Assembly: GCA_902702965.1 (NCBI GenBank)
Contig: CACRXP010000411.1
Coordinates: forward strand, 249,333-313,332
Reading direction: 5' to 3'
From: Spirometra erinaceieuropaei
Taxonomy: Eukaryota > Platyhelminthes > Cestoda > Diphyllobothriidea > Diphyllobothriidae
DNA length: 64,000 nt
This document shows positions 23,101 through 32,354 of the stretch, in pieces. The notes beneath the pieces were generated by a model that was given only the letters and a program-made list of their open reading frames with translations, ran no database searches and had not been told where the DNA came from. Every line of letters starts with the position of its first letter. Positions within the stretch are counted from its first letter, which is position 1. Both the position numbers and the translations under genes were made by a program.

Positions 23101-25894
23101 AGGAGGCTCGGGAGGACGGAAGTGGGAGGGGACAGGAAGTGTCCAGTGGAAGACGAACTTCGCGGCCGTACATAAGGGCAAACGACGTATGGCCCGTTGA
23201 CGAGTGCGTGGCGGAACGGTAGGCAAGAAGGGACTGAGGGAGGGCGACTTCCCAAGAGGAACCAGGGCAACCGTTAACGAAAGATTGGATCAAACCTCTG
23301 AGAGTCCGATTCGTGCGCTCTACTTGTCCATTGCCTTGAGGGTGCCACGGGGTAGAACGAGATTTACGAATATGAAGAAGTTCGCAGAGTTCTCCCATCA
23401 GCCGGGACTCGAACTGAGCACCCTGGTCTGAATGGAGCCGCTCAAGCACCCCATGGCGGCAGATCCACTCGCTAAGGATGGCCTTAGCGACGGTGATGGC
23501 GTCGGCTTGTGGAAGGGGCACCGCTTCACACCACTTGGTGAAAAAGTCGACTAAAACTAAGATATAACGATTTCCGCTGGGGGAAGGGGGCATAGGACCC
23601 ATCAGATCGACGCCAACAATTTCATTCGGGTAACCCGCTTGAATGGGCTGCAGTGGTGCGCGTTGTGTAGGGTTGGGATTTTTGACTTCGGCACATACAG
23701 GGCACGTGTTACAAATGCCCTGAATGATCCGCCGTTGATTCGGGCACCAGAAACGCTGACGCGCGGCGGTGTCGGTACGAGCTTGACCAGCGTGTCCCAG
23801 ATCAACACGAAGACGGGAAAGTGTGGGATGGATCGCATCATGCAGCAAAACCAAACGACGGGGGTCGGTGGGAGAATACTGAAGAAAAAGCACGCCGTCA
23901 CAGAGGCGAAGGCTGTTCCACGCTGACCAAAGGCAGCGAGCTTCCCAGCTGGAGCCCTTCATTTCTTCGCTTGACGGTTTTGGCGCACCCTGACGCAACC
24001 GATCATAGATAAGAGATATATAGGGATAAGAAGCTTGAGCCGACGCCCACCCTGAGTGGTCGGGAGTGCCAAAAGTAATCGCAGTTGCTGGGGCGTATGT
24101 TGCGGCCGGTAGTGGTGTTTGTGCTCGGCGAGATAAGGCATCGGCATTCTGGTGCTTTTTACCGGCCCGATGGATGACAGTGTAAGAATATTCCAAGAGG
24201 TCTGCCTGCCAGCGAGCGAGTTGACCGGTCGGATCCTTGAAGTTTTCCAACCAGCGCAGCGCCTGGTGGTCGGTGCGTAAAATGAACCGTTTGCCGGCGA
24301 GATAGTGATGGAATTTCTTGACAAAGGTGACGACGGCTAGAAGCTCCTTGCGAGTGGTAGAGTAGTTACGCTCAGGCTTGGTGGGCGTCTGACTGGCAAA
24401 AATGAGGGGATGTTCCAGTCCATCGGTTTGCTGTTGAGACAAGACCGCCCCAATGGCTACATCTGATGCATCAGTGTCCAAGATGAAAGGTGGGGCTGAC
24501 TCGGATATGTTAGGGAAGGCCAACAGGGGAGGGGAGATCAACCGCCATTTGAGTTCCTCAAAGGAACTCTCACACTCGTCGGACCAGTTAAATGCGTTCT
24601 GCTTGCTAGTGAGACGATTAAGAGGTGCAGCTATGCGTGCAAAATCTTTAATGAACCGACGATAATCGAAGGCCAGACCGAGGAAACCGCGCAACCCGGA
24701 AACTGACGTCGGTTGTGGCCAACTGCGTATTTGCTCTCTCTTCGCAGGATCCGTCTTTACCCCTTCAGTTGAGACGATGTGATCCAAGAAAGGAACAGAA
24801 TTTTTGAGAAAACAGCATTTAGCCGGGTTCAGTTTAAGGCCTACGGCCTGTAGACGGTTAAAGACGGTTTGCAGATTATCAAGGTGGGACTCGACAGTAG
24901 ACCCGTGTACGATGACATCGTCCAGGTAGACCAAACACGCCGTAGGGCATAAATCCCGTAAAACCGACGCCATCAAACGTTGAAAGGTAGCAGGCGCGTT
25001 TGCCAAGCCAAATGGCATAGTTTTAAACTCATACAACCCAGAGGGAATGGAAAATGCAGTCTTAGGCCTATCCTCGGGAGCCATTTCCACCTGCCAGTAG
25101 CCGGACTGCAAATCGAGTGTGGAGAAACATGCAGCTCCTGCGAGTGCCTCTAGGGTGGTGTCAATGCGTGGAAGTGGGAAGGAATCTTTGACGATTACGG
25201 CATTTACCTTTCGGTAATCAACACACAATCGCAACGATCCATCTTTCTTTTTAACGAGGACGATTAGAGAGGCCCAGGGTGAGGACGAGGGGCGAATGAC
25301 GTGCTTGTCCAGCATGTCTTTGATGGTTTGCTCTAACTGTTTCTGGAAATGCACGGGTACGCGGCGGGGGGATTGACGGATTGGTCGAGCTGAATCCGTG
25401 TCGATAGTATGCTGCAATACATTCGTTCTACCAAGGGGTTCACCATCCCATGCGAACGCAGCTGAGTTTTTGAATATAAGGTTAAGAACAGCGGTGATCT
25501 GTTCAGAGGAGAACCCGGGAGAGTCGGGAACCAAATGTACCAGGTCGGAAGGCTGGGGAGGGTGGAGCCCGACTGGGTCGCAAAACAGCTGGGGGTCAGG
25601 GGCATGGGGGAAATAAATGGGGATTGAAGTCGACTTAGAGGTGAGTTGACCGGCCGCAAAATCGACGCAGAAACGGTCAGCATGGAGAAAATCTGCGCCT
25701 AAAATACCCTGCCACTGAATATCAGGACAGACGTAGAAAGGGTGGGTAAACTCAGATGAGCCCAGGCGAAATGGCACGTCGACTAGTGACGAGCAGGAAA
25801 GTGGCATACCGTTCGCCGCTACAATACGGGGATGTCTATGGGAAATTTCGGTCTGTTGTAGCCAGGTGCGGGTGAAACCCTGGGGGTTTAGCAA
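23009..25894 (-). pseudogene. pol: gypsy Pol: protease, RT, RNase H, integrase (lesions at both ends)
   Basis: A 961-codon open frame. It starts just after the protease active site (SLLNPQGF), with the flap-side GILGADFL near residue 65. RT: VLVKKKDGSLRLCVDYRKVN (about 212-231), TLDLQSGYW, PFGLANAPATFQRLM and catalytic YLDD (323-326). RNase H: ILDTDASD (471-478), KELLAVV, RTDHQALRWL, NADALSRR. Integrase: zinc-binding H/C region ending CNTCPVC (728-734) and D763 (GVDLMG), D823 (SDQGAQF), E859 (GQVERTN). The frame reaches GREVRLPLD and then goes astray near 23100-23110. The GPF-type C-terminal module (THWIGPFVVVEV) sits in another frame, 22684-23096. At the 5' side, one base is missing in the protease D-T/S-G codon triplet (about 25908-25913), separating gag and pol frames. 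Confidence 0.93.
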
Positions 25895-26736
25895 AGAGCA
25901 GGCTGTCCCTGGTCAACAAGAAACGCCACTCGCCTGTCTACAACCGTAGCGTTAACAATGGCAGCAGGAAAATCAGAGGTAGATGTAACAGCAGGAACGG
26001 TGTAGGACTCACTGGAGATTTGTGCGACGCGAGCCTGGCGACCTCGGAATGGACGTGTGAAGTTCCGGAATGTCTGGGTCGCCACTGATCGAGTCTGCCG
26101 TTTCCGGGCGACTGAGGTGGAATAACATGGCGCGGCGACTGAGGGACCGTAGCGTTCCTCATACTCCTGCACCAGGGTTAAGAGAGCCTCAGACGCTAAG
26201 TTGGGCTTCTTGATCAATTTCCGGCGGAGGTTATCGTCCAATAAACCAGCGCAGAAGTGCGCAGCGAGAACAACATCAGTCAGGCTCGCTGGCTGGTCAG
26301 GAAAGGCCGCCAATACCAAAGGGCGAAGACAGCCTAAATAATCTCTGGCACTCTCCCCAGGTAGCTGAAGACGGGACGAGAACTGCCTGTACGCGTCCAC
26401 TGGGGGCTTGGGCGTTGCAAAAACGCGCCGAAGAGCACGCAACAGCGAATCCGCGTCGGTGTCGAACTTGACCCCGAAAGCAGAGGCCTTTGTTAGCGCC
26501 TCCGTCGAGAGGTGGCGGCATATGTACCGCGCACGGTCTTTGGCTGCAATGGAGGCCAAATGAACGTTCGCTTGGGAGTACCAAACGTCGAAATTGTCCC
26601 CCGGTTTCAACAGAGGCAGTGTGTCCGTGGAGGATTGCCTTGTCTCAAGGAGAGACATAAGAGCTTGGCAAAGCTCCCTTACGTCCACGCTGGCGGGCAT
26701 TTCGGCTGATTTCGCGGTAGCCTGGTCGTGGGACAT
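25888..26736 (-). CDS. gag: gypsy Gag polyprotein
   Basis: About 282 codons from ATG at 26736 (MSHDQATAKS); the open frame reaches back into the PBS/LTR but only this ATG is downstream of the primer site. It shows LLKPGDNFDVWYSQANVHL, RARYICRHLSTEA, AYRQFSSRLQLPGESARDYL and EALLTLVQEYEERYG, the pattern of a Ty3/gypsy capsid domain (retrotransposon gag). The basic C-terminal part (RKRQTRSVATQTFRNF, RPFRGRQARVAQ) probably binds nucleic acid. No CCHC zinc knuckle is visible. The frame ends in the protease N-terminus (RRVAFLVD) and stops a few codons later because of the base lost at the active site. Confidence 0.88.
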   Translation of the reverse strand: MSHDQATAKSAEMPASVDVRELCQALMSLLETRQSSTDTLPLLKPGDNFDVWYSQANVHLASIAAKDRARYICRHLSTEALTKASAFGVKFDTDADSLLRALRRVFATPKPPVDAYRQFSSRLQLPGESARDYLGCLRPLVLAAFPDQPASLTDVVLAAHFCAGLLDDNLRRKLIKKPNLASEALLTLVQEYEERYGPSVAAPCYSTSVARKRQTRSVATQTFRNFTRPFRGRQARVAQISSESYTVPAVTSTSDFPAAIVNATVVDRRVAFLVDQGQPALC

Positions 26737-26745
26737 GGAGAGGAA

Positions 26746-26757
26746 CCGCTGCCACCA
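26746..26757 (-). other. primer binding site, probably for tRNA-Leu
   Basis: On the element's strand TGGTGGCAGCGG begins four bases inside the 5' LTR. Its complement CCGCTGCCACCA matches, from memory, the 3' end of a eukaryotic tRNA-Leu(AAG) with CCA added. The position and leading TGG are right for a PBS. The tRNA identity is inference. Confidence 0.7.
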
Positions 26758-26761
26758 GTTT

Positions 26762-27091
26762 TGTAGCAAACAAGCAGGCAGAACACCGTTCTAAATCAGA
26801 AGATCTCGTCGAAGGAGGGAGCATGTTTATTAGGGAACGGTAATAGCGGGAGAGCGAAGGGGGAACGAGACACAAGAGTGCTCAAGAGGAAGAAAAGAAG
26901 TGAAACACAAGAAGGCAGCCAGAAGATCCAACCGCACACGCCACGGGGAAACCGGAGTGTCCCTTGTCCAATCAGGCGTCCTCTTCTGAGACCTCGCCCG
27001 GGATTGGTTCTTCGGTTCCTACAATGAGTTAAGATCAAACAGAGAAATATGACTATAATAAGGGAGTGGTCATGGCGGGTTTTTCATCACA
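26762..27091 (-). repeat. 5' LTR of the gypsy element
   Basis: 330 bp, pair of 22358-22688. It ends at the target duplication GTTG. An AATAAA on the element's strand is conserved with the other LTR. A TATTATAG-like A/T motif near the outer end could serve as core promoter. Confidence 0.95.
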
Positions 27092-27584
27092 GTTGTCAGT
27101 CTATCTGGCCAGCTGTAATTGGGCGGTCGCACAGTTCCTACGTTTTTTTCAGGAGGCTTACCATCGTTGCCTGGACTAAGAGCTGGAAAAGATGAATATA
27201 TATCAGGAGCAAGAAGCATTCATTGGTAAGTCACAAACAAAACTGTCAAAATACTATTGAATCATGTATCGTATTGTTCTTGTTAATGTGAAATTATAGG
27301 AGTAATGGTCGACTGTTTACTATGACCTAATATAGTTCTATATATGCTTAAAATGGCCTAAACATATACATACGCACGACTAATATGCAGGGTTTTATCG
27401 AAGGGAATATTTTTATTAGCTTTATAAGGGATATTTAGTGTCAGGTGACATAGCTGATGAAAACGAGAAAGGGAGGAAAATAGAAGAATATCATTATTTG
27501 TTCTATGTTTATCAATAATGCTATCTTTTATAAATTTGATTATTTTTAGTGCTATGTTCCGTATTTTTCAATCGGCTGGCATCA
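27092..27584. other. AT-rich region between LTR element and LINE 3' end
   Basis: Probably the 3' untranslated region of the LINE fragment that follows on the minus strand. No coding content. Confidence 0.45.
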
Positions 27585-28534
27585 TCAGAGCCCTTTTGGA
27601 CCAAATTCAATATCAAAGAATTGACTTGAAAAGTGTCCTATCTTATTCAAAAATAAATGTGTATTGTTATTTGAAAGGAATTTCTTAGTTTTTATTTTAA
27701 ACTCGATTAGGGTTCGACTTTTCCGGATATAACCTGGAAGAGAATTCCGATAGTCGCATATCTTATGGAGTAGAAATTTGACCGTTGGGACTTTGTGAAT
27801 TTGGGAATCCTTATAATATCCTCGCTATTTCTGGTGTTTCTAGGGACGTTTTGGTTGGTAAGTAAATTCATTTTGAGAATATCTTGGTCGTGGGTGACCT
27901 TTAATAGGAAGTTTAGACCATTTTGAAGTCTTCTGATCCAGAGGGGTCGAAGACCGTATTTATGATATAGTTCTAAGTATGAACCCTGGATGCCATCACT
28001 TCTAGAAAAAGATCTAGTAAAACGTCTCTGAATGCCTTCTAGTTTCTTTCGGCCGTCTGAGGGCATTATGCCGAAGAAAATTGAACAGTAATCTAGGAGA
28101 GGTAAAACATACATTTTGAACAGTTGTATTCTTAGTGCATTCAGGGTGAAATTTTAACATATGAATCCACACAGGCGAGTGGCTTTCGGTGATATTTGTT
28201 GGACGTGGGGAGATAAATCAAGGGTATTTGTATAGCTGAGACCTAAATCTTTTACCGATTGGGCCTCTGTTATTTCATTATCCTCGAATATTATGGGGGG
28301 AAGTTTTTGTGGACCAAATATCAGGAGATGGCATTTTTCGGGTGAAAAGGGCATCTGCCCCTGACTACTCCATTCGCTGCGTTTTCTGAGATCATTTTCA
28401 ATTGTTCTATGAATATTTGCTACTGTATTCCCGTTATATGCATATGCAATTTTAAGGTCGTCCGCATACAAAAACGTCTTAGCTGAGACAGATATGCACG
28501 ATAAGTCGTGAATATATATAAGAAATAGAAGTTC
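27585..28534 (-). pseudogene. CR1/jockey-like LINE RT C-terminal half (subfamily B)
   Basis: Starts abruptly at 28534 with LFLIYIHDLS, then the catalytic box FLYADDLKIAYAY (about 28450-28475), SPEKCHLLIFGPQKLP, DLGLSYTNTLDLSPH, LFKMYVLPLLDYCSIFFG, SYLELYHKYGLRPLWIRRLQ and an end in DIEFGPKGL, stop at 27585. There is a stop after GFIC (28154) and a frame change near 27725. It is related to, but clearly distinct from, the GPPGI family (29735-36103): the DLGLSYTN..LSPH block is shared. It is 5'-truncated exactly at the junction with an oppositely oriented LINE fragment. Confidence 0.85.
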
Positions 28535-28990
28535 TATTTGAGAAAGTGTACGGCGCTTTTATCCGTTCGCAAGTGGGATATGGAATCCAAGTGTGGCGTT
28601 CCTGGAGGAAAAAAGACTATAATTTGCTGGAAAGAGTTTGGAGGAGGACAACCAAAGTTGTGAAATGTCTCAAGACATACCGTTACAGCTGTAGACCTGA
28701 TGAACTTAGGTTTTTCCTCTTATGTACGGACAGATCTGAGATCTCATACGGACATACGGGATTTTGAGGGATCGGGACCGTGCTCTGCAATTTGATGATA
28801 TCTGCGCCTTTGTCATAACAACAATTTGTGATGGCACTCCCTTAAAATTCGCAGCGAGTCTTCCGTGCCTGGAAGGGACATTCCGAATAAACAATAATGT
28901 CCGAAAGGATTGAGAGGTCTAAACAAAGAATCGATGTATATTTTCCCGGAAACAATGCTCACCTGGACAAGACACATCTGTTATACCAAA
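28531..28990 (+). pseudogene. LINE RT C-terminal fragment, opposite orientation
   Basis: LFEKVYGAFIRSQVGYGIQV, then WRKKDYNLLERVWRRTTKVV and KTYRYSCRPDELRFF up to about 28767, with RDRALQFDDICAF in a neighbouring frame. This is the thumb/C-terminal region that is missing from the fragment at 18617-19250 (which ends SKLFGTFVRH), so it is probably the same LINE group. It joins the minus-strand subfamily B copy head to head at about 28531. Confidence 0.72.
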
Positions 28991-30924
28991 CCGACGATTT
29001 CCATACACCTACCGCTAATAGATAGATAGATAATTTTCATTAAAGACCCGCCGGGGTCCCATCGAAGCAAGTTAAAATAAATTTACATGCGAGTTTTAGA
29101 CGAGGTAGGCCGAATCTTTACAAAATGCAATTCATAGTTTCTGAATTAGAAGTCCATTGAGAAACATGATGATTGAAAGGTGAAGAAAAAACTCCTTACA
29201 AAAAGTTAAAAATGATTGGATTGATTTTACAGGAGAAAAAAACCCCTCCATAAAAATAAAGACAGAAAAAAGCGAGCAGGACTGGCCTGTAGGTGGCGGT
29301 ATATAACGGAATGTTGTCAGTCATCGTCAGGGTAGCAATAAATGTCAGCCTTGATGGGTACGAATGTGGGTCAGACAGGACTGGCTTGCATATGGCATTG
29401 CATACGGGATTCACAATTGAGATCGTCTGGGCCGGATTGGTACGCCGCGTCAAAGAGGCCAGACGAGAGGAACCGAGATGCGATCGGCCACAGCACGCTT
29501 CGAGCTCAGCCGAGCAGTGAGGAAGGGAGGTACGACCGAACTACTAGTAGACAGTGAATACTGAGGGTTCCGCCGTGAGCGTCGACAGACCGCATGAGGT
29601 CGGAATGCGGGAGATGACATCGAAAACCGCGAAAATTGTCGCTATGGGGGAGGGAGTGATAGCAGTGAATTCAGAAACCAATTCAAAACAGGCGTTTCTA
29701 ATGATATAATTTAGAGTTACCACTTAATCTACCACTAAATCCCAGGAGGACCCTTCTTGAAGTCAAGAACCTGAGTGTTCGGGAATGAGACCGTTAACAG
29801 TGCCTTTATGCTTTCCGGTGTAAGATGGTTGCGTAATTTCGACTTGAATATCAGTAACCTAGGCGATAAACTAATTTCAGGCGGAAGATTATTCCAAAGG
29901 AAGGCATATTTGGAAGCAAAGAAGAGGGAGCGCTTAGATGTAGTACAAAGAGGCGGCGGAATCACCATGCAGGAGTTGCGCGTGGCATAAGACCGATCTC
30001 TCGGAGTGAGAGTGTCAATGTGCGGAAGACTGGAGCTAGAGTTGATGCGAAAAAGGAAGCAAAGGCCAGCTTCGAGTCTTCTAACCCACAAAAACTTCAT
30101 GTTCGCCAGCTGACATCTCTGAGTATAAGAAATACTGGACGAAGCTTGAGAGAACAGTTTCCGGGTGAAAACCCTCTGAACATTTTCGATTTTATTACGG
30201 TCGCAGGCGTTCACTAATGCGAAGAAAGGACAGCAATATTCGAGGACTGGAAGAACAAACATTTGATAAAGTCTTAGCTTCATTTCCGGAAGGAAAAAAT
30301 TGCGCGATATGAATCCACATATCTGCGCGGCTTTGGCAGAGATTCTATCTGCATGAGGTGATAAAGCAAGTTTATTTGTATAACTTAGACCTAGGTCCTT
30401 TATGGTGAGGCATTCTGAGAGTGGGTTATTCTGAAAAATTATGGGACCAGGAAGTTTGGTAGGACCAAAAGACATGAAACTACACTTGGATGATGAAAAC
30501 TCCATCTGCCATGTCGAACCCCATCTGCTTAAGCGTAGTAAATCGGCATTAATTTTTTCAACACAAACATTTGCGGTGTCCTTAGAGTATGAGTAAGCAC
30601 ACTTGAGGTCATCGGCATAAGTAAAAGTTTGCGAATTTCCGTGTTCAGTCGAAATATCATTGATGTACAGAAGGAAGAGTAGCGGACCCAGAACCGTTCC
30701 TTGAAGTACGCCACTCTTGATCGAGTGGGGTGTCGAGTAGCTATTACCGACCATGACTTTCTGATATCGGTTGGACAGATAGGAACTGATGAAATCGAGT
30801 AGAGGCGGCCGGATGCCGAGAGCTTCCAATTTTACTAAAAGACGTCTATGGGGCACCTTGTCAAAGGCTTTGATAAGATCAAAGTAAATAACTACCACTG
30901 ACTGCCGCTCATTACGAAGGGAAG

Positions 30925-31587
30925 GATTTAGGTTTAAGCTACACTAGTAATCTTGATCTCTCGCCGCACGCTGACAGAATTACAGCCAAAGCTGCCCAGA
31001 TTTGTGGCTTTATTTCTTACAATTTCTATCTTCCTGAAATTAAATTAAGGCTCTATCGTATGTTTGTACTTCCCATTCTCGAGTATTGTTGCCCATTCTT
31101 TGGTTTGATGAATGAAGCCAATCGTTTAAAAATTGAAAATGTCCAAAGACGTTTTTCAAAAAAACTTTTAGATAGGGAACATCCCAATATCTCCTACTCA
31201 GATAGGTGCCAACTAACTAACCTAAAATTTTTATGGGTTCGAAGACTAGAAGCGGGATTCTGTCTCCTCTTTCGCATTAATTATAGTTCAAATTTTCCTC
31301 GGATTTCAGCACTTACCCCTAGTAGTCGCCCATACAATCTTCGCAACTCGTCTCTAATTATACCTCTTCCAGCGTCCTCCACCTCTAAGCGCTCCCTTTT
31401 TTTCGCATCCAGGTATACTTTCCTCTGGAATAACCTTCCAATAAATATTAGATCTTCAGAAAATCTACACACCTTTAAGAGAAGGCTACGCCTTTATCTG
31501 AATACTGACTCGATTAAACTTTTATTTTCCTCATCCTTCCCAGACAACTTTTTCTATGACACTGAGAAAGGGCCACCGGGAATTTAG
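30925..31587 (+). pseudogene. LINE A2 ORF2 C-terminal 220 codons
   Basis: An intact open frame from the truncation point DLGLSYTSNLDLSPHADR through ICGFISYNFYLPEIKLRLYR, FVLPILEYCCPFFGL, NLKFLWVRRLEAGFCLLFRI and SKRSLFFASRYTFLWNNLP to EKGPPGI, stop at 31585-31587. It corresponds to the last portion of the A1 ORF2 but differs at many positions, so the two copies represent divergent lineages of the family. It lacks the polymerase active site and is non-functional. Confidence 0.88.
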
Positions 31588-31698
31588 CATGCCGCTATTA
31601 AATTTCCGTATCTGTTCACGCTTCCTTTCTTTATGAGTAGTCTCGCTACCTAAGATCCCTCACCAGAAATGTTAATTATTCCAATTTTTTAGTTCATG

Positions 31699-32354
31699 CA
31701 TCGTGCCCTCACAGAATACACGCCATCGACGCTCTTGGCGAAACCTGTATTCGCCATATACTAGTAGTTTGGTCGCATCTCCCTTCCCCCATCCTCGGTT
31801 GGACTCGGATGAATGTAACCGACCGCATCTGGGTTCCTATCGCATCGCGACTGATCTTCATGATGCCCTCACTGAATGCGCTTCATCGATGCTCTTGGCG
31901 AAGCCTTCTATATTAGCCGTATACTAGTAATCTGGTCGCATCTCTTTTGCCCTATCCTCGGATGAACTCTGATGAATGTAACAGACCGCATCTGGGTTCT
32001 TGTCGCCTCGAGACTGGTTGTCATCGTGCCCTTACTGAATGCGCTCCATCGGCGGTCTTGACAAAGCCTTCTATATTCGCCATATACTAGTAGTTTGGTC
32101 GCATTCCCCTTCCCCCCATGTTCCCCCCATGTTCGGATGGACTCGGTTGAATGAAACCGACCGCATCTGGGTTCTTGTCGCCTCGAGACTGGTTGTCATC
32201 ATGCCCTTACAGAATGCGCTCCATCGGCGGTCTTGACAACGCCTTCTATATTCGCCATATGCTAGTAGTCTGGTCGCATCTCCCCCCATGTTCTGATGGA
32301 CTCGGTTGAATGAAACTGACCGCATCTGGATTCCTATCGGCTTGAGACTGGTTT
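31699..32354 (+). repeat. four tandem 158-175-bp units in the LINE A2 3' UTR
   Basis: Units begin at 31699, 31859, 32022 and 32197, each opening CAT.(A/G)TGCCCT.AC.GAAT. Each contains CATAT(G/A)CTAGTAGT.TGGTCGCAT or a close variant and ends GACTG.T. One longer unit has a doubled CCCCCATGTT segment. Single diverged units occur at the matching place in copies A1 (about 29440-29625, minus) and A3 (about 56548-56720). Confidence 0.88.

Larger units (their letters stand above)
22358..27091 (-). mobile_element. complete Ty3/gypsy LTR retrotransposon
   Basis: A 4734-bp unit bounded by LTRs of 331 bp (22358-22688) and 330 bp (26762-27091), each TG...CA. It is flanked by the 4-bp target duplication GTTG (22354-22357 and 27092-27095). 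On the minus strand the order is 5' LTR, PBS, gag, protease-RT-RNase H-integrase, polypurine tract, 3' LTR. The two LTRs differ by about six substitutions and one 1-nt indel, roughly 98% identical, so the insertion is young. Two coding lesions (at the protease active site and near the integrase C-terminus) mean this copy could not by itself make a normal Pol. PR-RT-RH-IN order and integrase motifs place it in the Ty3/gypsy (Metaviridae) group. Confidence 0.95.
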
